The translations under genes were made by a program, and so were the position numbers. From IMG/VR virus record IMGVR_UViG_3300024529_000020, positions 1 to 23,661 of that record: DNA of 23,661 nt. One strand, given 5' to 3'. The notes under the pieces are model-generated. The model made no database searches, had not been told where the DNA came from, and saw only the letters and a program-made list of their open reading frames with translations. This stretch comes from a virus. Below, piece after piece: positions 6,758 through 13,414 of the stretch (position 1 is its first letter; every line of letters begins with the position of its first letter).

Positions 6758-7811
6758 GGCATTACCAAAGCAGGTTCAGGATCAAATCGACGAAGCTGAC
6801 CGCATAGCGGCAGAAATCGAAGCAGGTCAAGAAACACCAGAACTGCAAGTTGTTGGTGACGAGACAGCACCAGTCGATGAACCTGCCACAGCACCGGACA
6901 AGAATTTGTCCTTCGAGGCTGACCAGCCCGAAACTGATGAGGTGCTTGTTGCTGACCCCGCAGAACCAGTTGAGCCGACGGAAATACCCGAGGCTGACAA
7001 TTGGGAGCATAAGTACAAAACCCTGCAAGGGATGTATAACCGAGAGAAGCAGAATGTTGTTGACCTCTCAGGACGAGTAGGCCAGCTAGAAGGTTTACTC
7101 GCAGGTTTGCAGACAGCGCGAGAAAACGCCGCGCCCGAATCTACTGTTGAGGCCGCAGCAGCAAGCACCTTGACAGAAGACGAGATTAAGGACTATGGTC
7201 CAGAATTAATCGACGTTATGAAGCGTGCCGCAGTTGAAGCGGTACAGGGTGAATTAACCGCCTTACGCAATGAGAACGCTGACCTGAAGGCCACAGTAGG
7301 CCATGTCGGTCAGACTCAAGCGAAAACGGATAAGGAGAAATTATATGCAGGTCTAGCTGATAAAGTCCCGAACTGGAAGCAGGTTAACACTCATCCTGAC
7401 TTTCTTTTGTGGCTTGACCAAGAAGACGTGTACGCGGGATTACCGCGAGGCCAGATGCTAACAAGAGCATTTGGGGCGAATGACACCGCAAGGGTCGTTC
7501 AATTTTTTAAAGGCTTTTTGAGTGAGAACGCAGCTTTACAACCCGCAGCAGAGACAGACACACCTCAGGTGGAGGTTCCAAAACCTACCCCTATGGTGGA
7601 CTTGGCTTCGCTAGCATCACCGGGATCAGGTTCTGGTGGTGGGGCTGACAATATCAACGAGACTGGTCGTTTATGGAGAGAATCAGAAATTGGTTCTTTC
7701 TACGAGGATGCCCGAAAGGGTAGCTTCAAAGGTCGCAAAGAGGAATACGATGCGACTGAACGTGAAATCCAGAATGCCATGAACCAAGGCAGAATCTTGG
7801 TCGGGCAGTAA
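6750..7811 (+). CDS. Capsid scaffold protein
   Basis: 353 aa, predicted to nucleate procapsid assembly and leave before packaging. It is strongly acidic and Ala/Glu/Pro-rich in the first 85 residues. A probable coiled coil spans residues ~88-125 (EHKYKTLQGMYNREKQNVVD) and a second helical region lies near 145-195. The C-terminal end is charged and helical (EYDATEREIQNAMNQGR), the position where scaffold proteins usually contact the coat. Its identity rests on composition and on lying directly upstream of the major capsid gene; sequence similarity is low in this family. The start overlaps the previous gene by 8 bases. Confidence 0.8.
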   Translation: MGKALPKQVQDQIDEADRIAAEIEAGQETPELQVVGDETAPVDEPATAPDKNLSFEADQPETDEVLVADPAEPVEPTEIPEADNWEHKYKTLQGMYNREKQNVVDLSGRVGQLEGLLAGLQTARENAAPESTVEAAAASTLTEDEIKDYGPELIDVMKRAAVEAVQGELTALRNENADLKATVGHVGQTQAKTDKEKLYAGLADKVPNWKQVNTHPDFLLWLDQEDVYAGLPRGQMLTRAFGANDTARVVQFFKGFLSENAALQPAAETDTPQVEVPKPTPMVDLASLASPGSGSGGGADNINETGRLWRESEIGSFYEDARKGSFKGRKEEYDATEREIQNAMNQGRILVGQ

Positions 7812-7832
7812 AATTAACTAGGAGATATTGTT

Positions 7833-8822
7833 ATGTATCCAGTAAGCGCAACCCCTTATCCCGGTGGAACTGGCCAAGTAGCCGCCCCCGCGTATTCGGG
7901 AATTTTTATCCCGGCCCTATGGTCTGGAAAGCTCATCGAGAAGTTCTACGATGCCACGGTCCTCGCTGCTATCGCGAATACCGATTACGCTGGTGAGATT
8001 GCGAATCAGGGCGATACCGTCCATATCCGCACCAAGCCAACTCTGACCATTAACGATTATGAAGCCGATCAAGACATCGACGTTGAGCGCCCCAGCTCAA
8101 ACCTCGTTGACCTGCTGATCGACAAAGGTAAGTACTTTGCCGCTATCGTCGATGACGTTATGGAGACTCAGGCTGACCTGAATCTTCTGGGTATGTGGTC
8201 TGACGATGCTTCCGAGCAGATGAAGATCGCAATTGATACTGACGTGCTGGGCAACATCGCAGCTGACGTTATCATCAACTACCCGAATGGCACCGCTGGT
8301 AACTCCGGTAACCAAGGTCTGACTGCTGGTCGGATTTCTGCCAACCTCGTACTCGGCATTGCCGGTGCGCCGGTTGTCGTTGTTCCGAAAGGTGGCGACA
8401 ATCTTGCGACTTTTGACATTGTTGATGTCTTACTTCGCATGGGCCAAGTCCTCGATGAGGCTAACATCCCCGAACAGGGACGTTGGTTGATTCTCCCGGC
8501 ATGGGCCGCTACGATGATCAAGTCAAGTGAACTGCGTGACGCATCTCTTACTGGTGACGGTATGACCATGCTTCGCAACGGTCGTCTTGGCATGATTGAC
8601 CGCTTCACGCTTTATGCGTCTAACCTGTTGCCGGTATCTGGTGTCGAAACCACGATTTTCGCCGGTCACAGTCATGGTCTGACGTTTGCCAGCCAGCTGA
8701 CCAAGATGGAAACTATTCGTGCAGAACGCACGTTTGGTACTATCATGCGTGGTCTGCAGGTATATGGTTACAAGGTCACTGATGGTACTGCCATCGTCGC
8801 TCTTGTCGCTACCAAAGGCTAA
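7833..8822 (+). CDS. Major capsid protein
   Basis: 329 aa coat subunit, expected HK97-type fold. It has the strongest ribosome-binding site in the area (AGGAG at 7820-7824, 8 bases from the ATG) and codon use biased to well-read codons, as expected of the most abundant virion protein. Residues ~55-90 (GDTVHIRTKPTLTINDYEAD) fit the E-loop region. Residues ~100-140 fit the spine helix (AAIVDDVMETQADLNLLGMW). The C-terminal half has the alternating strands and helices of the A domain. It follows the scaffold gene and is immediately followed by a strong terminator, as in T7 gene 10. Exact subfamily not resolvable by eye. Confidence 0.9.
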   Translation: MYPVSATPYPGGTGQVAAPAYSGIFIPALWSGKLIEKFYDATVLAAIANTDYAGEIANQGDTVHIRTKPTLTINDYEADQDIDVERPSSNLVDLLIDKGKYFAAIVDDVMETQADLNLLGMWSDDASEQMKIAIDTDVLGNIAADVIINYPNGTAGNSGNQGLTAGRISANLVLGIAGAPVVVVPKGGDNLATFDIVDVLLRMGQVLDEANIPEQGRWLILPAWAATMIKSSELRDASLTGDGMTMLRNGRLGMIDRFTLYASNLLPVSGVETTIFAGHSHGLTFASQLTKMETIRAERTFGTIMRGLQVYGYKVTDGTAIVALVATKG

Positions 8823-8838
8823 GTAGTTGAAGTAATCT

Positions 8839-8873
8839 AGGGGTGGGGCTATTATGGTCCCACCTCTTTTTTT
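8839..8873 (+). terminator. Strong intrinsic terminator after the capsid gene
   Basis: Arms 8839-8849 and 8857-8867 form an 11-bp GC-rich stem (nine Watson-Crick and two G-U pairs) with a 7-base loop, followed by a run of seven T (8867-8873). It lies 17 bases after the capsid stop and 12 bases before the next start codon. No promoter is evident downstream, so expression of the tail genes probably depends on readthrough, comparable to Tphi of T7. Confidence 0.9.
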
Positions 8874-8885
8874 ACGAGAGAGATA

Positions 8886-9152
8886 ATGGCTAAACGAAAA
8901 GTGCTACGGCATAAGACGACAGGTGCAATTTTTGGGTGGAACGCTGCTATGGCAAAAAACCCGAAGGTTGAAGAAGTCATGCTGGATTTGGATAAGCCAG
9001 AATCCAAGCCTGACAGTACCCCTGCCGCTCCAGCTAAAAAAGCTGTGAAGAAAAAAGCTGCCAAAGCCCCAACGACACCACTGGTCGCAGATTCTGCTGA
9101 AGAACTCGACGAGCTGCTTGCGGGGATTGAAACGGATGGCGAAGACGGTTGA
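8886..9152 (+). CDS. Small protein with Lys/Ala/Pro linker, unknown
   Basis: 88 aa in three parts. Residues 1-35 (MAKRKVLRHKTTGAIFGWNA) look folded. A histone-H1-like linker follows at 36-62 (APAKKAVKKKAAKAPTTP). The tail at 66-88 is acidic (EELDELLAGIETDGEDG). It sits directly after the capsid terminator and overlaps the adaptor gene by 17 bases. Similar short proteins occur after capsid genes in other phages. A head-associated role is plausible but not shown. Confidence 0.7.
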   Translation: MAKRKVLRHKTTGAIFGWNAAMAKNPKVEEVMLDLDKPESKPDSTPAAPAKKAVKKKAAKAPTTPLVADSAEELDELLAGIETDGEDG

Positions 9153-9504
9153 AAAAATACTGAGTGATGCTCGGTATATTCTGCAAGATACGGTAGTCCC
9201 TTACCGGAACTCTGACCATGAATTGCTGACCGCGCTCAATAGCGGTCTTTATGAATTGAAAAGGCTACGCCCAGACGCGTGGCTTTCTTACTTAGGTGTT
9301 GGTGTAGAACTTCCCCAATACGCGGATACCCCGCTAGACCTAGCAATGGTCATCCCGATAAACCCCACGTTTTACCAAAGCCTGATTTATTTTGTGTCTG
9401 GTTATGCTGAGCTCAAAGACGATGAGTACACAGTTGACTCACGTGCGGCTTTGCTGCTGAGGGCGTTTGGTAACAACAACACACAACCCGGGAGTATCGG
9501 CTAA
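9136..9504 (+). CDS. Head-tail adaptor-like protein (DUF6682-like)
   Basis: 122 aa. The N-terminus MAKTVEKILSDARYILQDT followed by LLTALNSGLYELKRLRPDAW matches the pattern I know from DUF6682, a podovirus family encoded between capsid and tail-adaptor genes and thought to be a connector subunit. It is predicted mostly helical. The start was set at ATG 9136 rather than an upstream TTG at 9118 because the family begins at this Met. It overlaps the previous gene and is coupled to the next by TAATG at 9502-9506. The family match is from memory. Confidence 0.75.
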   Translation: MAKTVEKILSDARYILQDTVVPYRNSDHELLTALNSGLYELKRLRPDAWLSYLGVGVELPQYADTPLDLAMVIPINPTFYQSLIYFVSGYAELKDDEYTVDSRAALLLRAFGNNNTQPGSIG

Positions 9505-10166
9505 TGAGCACCAAGCTAGAAGACTTCCTCCCTGAGATTATGACCCGCCTCCCCGGCATAACTGATGAACTGGCTATGCAGGAAATATTTGCAGCAGTGC
9601 GCCAGCTTTGCGAGGATGGCCGTGCATGGACAGAGCTGTTTGGACCTATGAGCAGCAAGGCGAACAACCCGACCATTTATTTAGACCCCTTGTTTCAAGG
9701 TGCTCGCGTTGGGTATGTTCACCGCTGTACTTTTCAGGGCAACTCAAATGTCCGAAAAATATTATACCCAGCGCCTGAGTATCCTCTATATGACCAGTTT
9801 GCTATAGAGCCGCGTGCCTTCCTTATGGTGGGGCCGGGAACGGTCGAGTTATCGCCTACCCCGAACAGGGATTGGTCTAAGCGGTATTTATTTGATCTAT
9901 CGGTTATCCCTACTGAATCAACCTGTAAGCTCCCTGACCTCTTTAGAACGCACTGGCGGGACGCTGTTATCGATGGGACCTGTGCACGGTGTATGTCGAT
10001 GATATCCAAGCCATGGACCAACCAGCAGCAAGCAATCATACATGGGCGATCCTTCCGCAATCATATTAAGCGGTGTAGAGCAATAACCTCTGCTAAGTTT
10101 TCTCCACAAGCTGCATGGTCATTTCCTGATTTTGCACGGCAGCGTGTTGGTGAGGGGTTCATATAA
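9504..10166 (+). CDS. Head-tail adaptor / connector protein
   Basis: 220 aa. The opening LEDFLPEIMTRLPGITDELA followed by a helix ending in LCEDGRAW is the pattern of podovirus head-tail adaptors (the ~200-aa 'PGxxxxLxxxEI...FCExxxxW' type). The middle is beta-rich and the C-terminus helical. It would link the portal ring to the nozzle protein encoded at 17533. The ribosome-binding site GGAG at 9491-9494 lies 9 bases from the ATG. A minor tail-protein role cannot be excluded. Confidence 0.7.
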   Translation: MSTKLEDFLPEIMTRLPGITDELAMQEIFAAVRQLCEDGRAWTELFGPMSSKANNPTIYLDPLFQGARVGYVHRCTFQGNSNVRKILYPAPEYPLYDQFAIEPRAFLMVGPGTVELSPTPNRDWSKRYLFDLSVIPTESTCKLPDLFRTHWRDAVIDGTCARCMSMISKPWTNQQQAIIHGRSFRNHIKRCRAITSAKFSPQAAWSFPDFARQRVGEGFI

Positions 10167-10169
10167 ACC

Positions 10170-10379
10170 ATGAGTATTGCGTCGAAACCAATTGCAGGGT
10201 GCTCGCCAATTGCAGCAGGTGAATGTGATTTGGCTCCGACTGGAGCCACTGAAATCGGGGAGTGCATCCTCGTTCCAGCGCACGACAATTATACTTGCGT
10301 TCCCGGGTTTTACGACTGCTCAACTGTCGTACTTCCCGGATTCCAAAAATGTAGCAAGGAGCCGCGACAATGCTGCTAG
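10170..10379 (+). CDS. Cysteine-rich 69-aa protein, unknown
   Basis: 69 aa with eight cysteines (C11, C19, C32, C43, C50, C61, C68, C69), far above any neighbour. Two short near-repeats are visible: VPGFYDCST and LPGFQKCSK. There is no signal peptide, so disulfide formation would have to occur after release or in the virion; metal binding is the alternative. The start is an ATG three bases after the adaptor stop with GAGGGG about 12 bases upstream. The end overlaps the next gene by 10 bases. A competing frame (10177-10383) lacks a good start. No family recognised. Confidence 0.65.
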   Translation: MSIASKPIAGCSPIAAGECDLAPTGATEIGECILVPAHDNYTCVPGFYDCSTVVLPGFQKCSKEPRQCC

Positions 10380-10663
10380 ATAGATTCAGAGTCCAACCAG
10401 CCGAAGTGCGGAAGTTTACTGTTGATTATTCGTTACGGTTGCCAGACCCAAATATGTTATTAGCAATTTCCAGCATTGCTATTGATGTCGTGACAGTACC
10501 TGCTTTTGACGTGACAGGTGAACTGACTATCGATGCGAAGAAAATTGTATTGACGACCCAAGGTGGTCTCGATGCTAATGACTACCAAGCTGATATCACG
10601 GTGACAACAACTGAAGGCCAAACATGGCAAGATGAAATCATTTTTATCTGCGAGGAAATATAA
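10370..10663 (+). CDS. Beta-rich fibre-region protein, probable virion adaptor
   Basis: 97 aa. It starts at an ATG with AAGGAG about ten bases upstream. The sequence is that of a single Ig-like beta-sandwich (MLLDRFRVQPAEVRKFTVDY, then strands such as SSIAIDVVTVP, and a closing WQDEIIFICEEI). Short proteins of this type, with the LLxRFxKxPAEVRxYxVDY opening, precede tail-fibre genes in many phages and are described as fibre-tail adaptors. It overlaps the Cys-rich gene by 10 bases and is joined to the next gene by TAATG. Confidence 0.65.
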   Translation: MLLDRFRVQPAEVRKFTVDYSLRLPDPNMLLAISSIAIDVVTVPAFDVTGELTIDAKKIVLTTQGGLDANDYQADITVTTTEGQTWQDEIIFICEEI

Positions 10664-10983
10664 TGGAAGTTCTATTCAACAATTTTGCTTCTGGGACCTT
10701 GCTATTTGATATCTTGGGTAGTGACACTAGTATCGAGTTGGATGTTGGGGAAGGCCAGTTTTTCCCTACACCCATAGTTGGTGCTGAGTACTGTATATTA
10801 GTGATTGAAGATATTTCCGGAATAAAGGAGATCGTGCACATGGTAGAGCGTATCGGGGATATTCTAACCTGTACGCGTGGGGAAGAAGGCACGATTGCAC
10901 AGGCTTATGAAAAGGGTTCAAGAATTGAACTCAGGGCCACGGCGGGATTTTTCAGTGAATTTGTAGACGCAGGGACTTACTAA
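10663..10983 (+). CDS. Small fibre-connector protein, paralogue 1
   Basis: 106 aa, beta-rich. The sequence follows a pattern common in phage tail proteins: a strand-turn segment, a central E-x-(V/I)-x-x-(V/I), then DILTCTRGEEGTIAQAYEKG and RIELRATAGF. The same TxxRGxxG...A...GSR(I/V)E motif is in the next gene, so the pair are tandem paralogues. GAGGA at 10652-10656 gives a 6-base spacing. Such proteins are thought to join receptor-binding fibres to the tail tube. The exact structural role is unproven. Confidence 0.68.
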   Translation: MEVLFNNFASGTLLFDILGSDTSIELDVGEGQFFPTPIVGAEYCILVIEDISGIKEIVHMVERIGDILTCTRGEEGTIAQAYEKGSRIELRATAGFFSEFVDAGTY

Positions 10984-11366
10984 TGGGCCATCCAATTCAG
11001 TTCGCTAACCAAGGGCAAAGTTTTCTAGCGCTGCCGCTAACAGCAGGAGCTCTGGGTATTGTGGTTCTCGACGCATCGACATTCCCAACGATAAATTCAC
11101 CAGACGAATTTTACTTTCTGGTTGTTGAAGATTTGGATGTAACAAAATTTGAAGTGGTCAAGGTAACGGGCGCTGCTGGTAACACCTTAACCGTAGTGCG
11201 TGGGCAGGATGGTTCTACGCCGAAAGCTTTTGATGCTGGTTCCCGGGTAGAAAACCGAATTAACAAAGGCGCTTTGGATGAATTTCGGCAAGGCTCAAAT
11301 ATTGACGGTGGTAGCGCTTCAAGTGTTTACCTTGACCCTCAGCAGATTGACGGAGGATCAGCGTAA
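10983..11366 (+). CDS. Small fibre-connector protein, paralogue 2
   Basis: 127 aa. It shares with the preceding gene the segment NTLTVVRGQDGSTPKAFDAG and GSRVENR. It differs in having a C-terminal extension, NIDGGSASSVYLDPQQIDGGSA-stop in part, with the DGGSA element present twice; such DGG tails are common in marine phage connector proteins. It starts in TAATG with the previous stop and ends in TAATG with fibre 1. The final codons for DGGSA double as the ribosome-binding site of the fibre gene. Confidence 0.7.
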   Translation: MGHPIQFANQGQSFLALPLTAGALGIVVLDASTFPTINSPDEFYFLVVEDLDVTKFEVVKVTGAAGNTLTVVRGQDGSTPKAFDAGSRVENRINKGALDEFRQGSNIDGGSASSVYLDPQQIDGGSA

Positions 11367-11412
11367 TGCCTTCCATTATACAACTTAGACGAGACACAGC
11401 CGCAAACTGGAC
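11349..11412 (+). repeat. Fibre-gene 5' duplication, copy A
   Basis: This segment carries the end of the connector gene, its GACGGAGGATCAGC ribosome-binding region (11349-11362) and the first codons of fibre 1. It matches copy B at 13351-13414: the 14-base start is identical, as is a 26-base block (11387-11412 against 13389-13414). The two copies are about 2.0 kb apart, one fibre-gene length. Confidence 0.85.
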
Positions 11413-13339
11413 ATCGGTCAACCCGATACTCGCAGATGGTGAGCAAGGGTATGAAAAAGATACTGGATTACAGAAAATAGGTGATGGTCTCAGCTTGTGG
11501 ACATTACTGCCCTATTTTTCCAGCGGTGCTGGCGGCATCGACGCTGTTGTTGACGACTTAACACCACAGCTGGGTGGCAATCTTGACATCAATGGGTCTG
11601 CGATATTTTCTGTAAGTGATAGCGAAAACACCAACGACATCAATATCCTCGCTGGCTCCACAAATTATAACAATGACGAGACACAAGCTAGTGGGATTAA
11701 CCTAGTAGGTGGTGATCATTTAGCTAGTGCCGGGGAAGCAGGTAGAGCTGGTGGTATTAGGCTGACTGGTGGTGCTATGCCTGATTCAGTCGGTTCGACC
11801 GTAACTGGATACGGTGGCGAGGTTGTTTTAACTGGCGGTAATGTACCCGAAGCAGCGGAGGCTTGGGGTGGACGTATTATTCTACGCGGTGGCGACTCCT
11901 ATTCCGCATCTGGTAGGTCTAATGGTGGGCGAGTTCATCTCAAAGGTGGCGAAGCATTTGATTTTCCCGGTGACGTTTGGCTTGAGCCGGGCGGTGCCTA
12001 CGGTGACCAAAATCCTGACGGTATGGTAGTCATACGATCCAATGTTTATGTTGGAGGGCTTGGCACTTACGGCGGTCAGGAAATGACCACAGTTCTGGCA
12101 TTTGAGGGGCTGCAAAGCAACACTACATTGGGCCTCAATAGCGAACGAATTAAAGATAATTTCGTTGGTATAAGAGCTCCAGACGCTGTGAATACGGAGT
12201 ATCTGATTACACTCCCAGCGGATGCACCTACCGGCCCCGGCGAAGTCTTGACCACGGATACTTTCTCTGGTGGATCAAGAAATCTGGTCTGGGCTGTTCC
12301 CGGTGGCGGTGGCGGTGGCGTAAACAACCCAATGACTGAAAATTTGGTAACTGGTGGTTACGCTATTACTGGTGCTGATGGTCCCGTAGGACAAACCGTA
12401 AGTATCAATGCTGGCGCTTCATCAACTCCCGGCGCTTATGGTGGTCGTGTTGATATCATGGGCGGCGATTCAGTTTACAGTGGCGGTGGTGTCAACCTCG
12501 TCGGTGGTAATACTACTGGAGCGTTTAACGGTGGTAATATTGCTTTGTATGGCGGTAGCCCACTTGGAACAATAGGGGTGGGTGGCAGGATATCTTTCAG
12601 AGCTGGTGACGGTGGCTCAGTTTCTGGTGATGGTGGTGACATTTTGTTAGAGCCCGGTGGTGCACAGCCGGGATCATCAAAAGGCGGTATTCTGATACCT
12701 GACCAAGTTGAAGCCCCACTTGTCACTACTAACAAAATGTATAACGCTGGTGGCAATCTGTATTGGGACGGAGTCGCACTCAATGGGCAAAGTGGCGGGT
12801 CAATTACTGGTCAATATAAGTTTGAGACCAGCACAGCAATCGCCCCCGGCGCGGGTAAGATACGGTTTAATAATGCGGTCTTAGCATCAGTCACTGAGCT
12901 GTTTATTTCACAGACTACTGATGATGGGTTCGATGCGCTAAATTTTCTGAACGGACTAGCTTCTGGCAACCAAATTTATATTCAGGACCCCACTGATGCC
13001 GCAGATTTTGCTGTCTGGGAAGTATCAGGCGCGGTAACTGACGAGGGTTCATGGTTCCGAGTCCCAGCAACATTGTTGAATGGTGGCGACCCAATAGGCA
13101 ACGGAAATAAGATATCGACAACATTCTTGTACACCTCAGCCATCACTGCTAGCGCACCATTAACGGCTACCACAGCTGAGCTAACTGATATCACCAATGC
13201 AGTTAATACTAATGCGAATAAGGTAGCTGGGTTGATGGTGTGGAACACGACAACTACTGCACCAGTTTGGGCGTTAGATGATACTGATGGCGGTATTTGG
13301 TTAGATGCTACAGGTACATTGGCGCATATACCGGCTTAA
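11366..13339 (+). CDS. Tail fibre 1, Mtd-type N-terminus, Gly-rich repeat shaft
   Basis: 657 aa receptor-binding fibre. Residues 1-50 form an Mtd_N-type anchor (QLRRDTAANWTSVNPILADG, then KIGDGLSLW). Next comes a DLTPQLGG module at ~63-71, then about six Gly repeats of the form GG-x-(I/V)-x-(L/I)-x-GG (e.g. GGRIILRGGDS, GGEVVLTGGNV). A YLITLP...VLTTD...LVW segment ends in a six-Gly hinge at ~312-317. A second repeat block follows, then KMYNAGGNLYWDG (~457-470). The last ~185 residues form a domain absent from fibre 2, with KVAGLMVWNTTTTAPVW. The ribosome-binding site GGAGGA (11352-11357) is excellent. Repeats suggest a stacked beta-roll or polyglycine-type shaft; function is inferred. Confidence 0.85.
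   Translation: MPSIIQLRRDTAANWTSVNPILADGEQGYEKDTGLQKIGDGLSLWTLLPYFSSGAGGIDAVVDDLTPQLGGNLDINGSAIFSVSDSENTNDINILAGSTNYNNDETQASGINLVGGDHLASAGEAGRAGGIRLTGGAMPDSVGSTVTGYGGEVVLTGGNVPEAAEAWGGRIILRGGDSYSASGRSNGGRVHLKGGEAFDFPGDVWLEPGGAYGDQNPDGMVVIRSNVYVGGLGTYGGQEMTTVLAFEGLQSNTTLGLNSERIKDNFVGIRAPDAVNTEYLITLPADAPTGPGEVLTTDTFSGGSRNLVWAVPGGGGGGVNNPMTENLVTGGYAITGADGPVGQTVSINAGASSTPGAYGGRVDIMGGDSVYSGGGVNLVGGNTTGAFNGGNIALYGGSPLGTIGVGGRISFRAGDGGSVSGDGGDILLEPGGAQPGSSKGGILIPDQVEAPLVTTNKMYNAGGNLYWDGVALNGQSGGSITGQYKFETSTAIAPGAGKIRFNNAVLASVTELFISQTTDDGFDALNFLNGLASGNQIYIQDPTDAADFAVWEVSGAVTDEGSWFRVPATLLNGGDPIGNGNKISTTFLYTSAITASAPLTATTAELTDITNAVNTNANKVAGLMVWNTTTTAPVWALDDTDGGIWLDATGTLAHIPA
11542..11571 (+). repeat. 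30-base DLTPQLGG repeat, copy 1
   Basis: Encodes the start of the AVVDDLTPQLGG module of fibre 1. It is identical over 30 bases to 13547-13576 and differs at two positions from 14723-14752. The three copies mark the starts of homologous fibre modules and could serve as recombination sites between them. Confidence 0.85.
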
Positions 13340-13341
13340 CG

Positions 13342-13368
13342 ATGAATCAGGACGGAGGATCAGCTTAA
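13342..13368 (+). pseudogene. Eight-codon remnant (MNQDGGSA) of the connector gene
   Basis: An ATG at 13342 opens eight codons ending DGGSA-stop at 13366-13368, exactly the C-terminus of the connector gene at 10983-11366, and its stop overlaps the fibre 2 ATG (TAATG) in the same way. It looks like the leftover of a tandem duplication that copied the end of the connector together with the fibre gene. It may still be translated as a leader that couples ribosomes to fibre 2. Confidence 0.6.
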
Positions 13369-13414
13369 TGGCTGACATCATACAGACAAGACGAGACACA
13401 GCCGCAAACTGGAC
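13351..13414 (+). repeat. Fibre-gene 5' duplication, copy B
   Basis: Second copy of the segment at 11349-11412. The GACGGAGGATCAGC element (13351-13364) and the 26-base block 13389-13414 are identical to copy A. Between them the sequence is diverged but alignable. Confidence 0.85.

Noticed and set aside
10177-10383. Alternative 68-aa frame overlapping the Cys-rich gene
   Set aside because: It lacks an ATG start and its own ribosome-binding site, and runs deeper into the next gene. The 10170 frame starts at ATG just after the previous stop. Some doubt remains.
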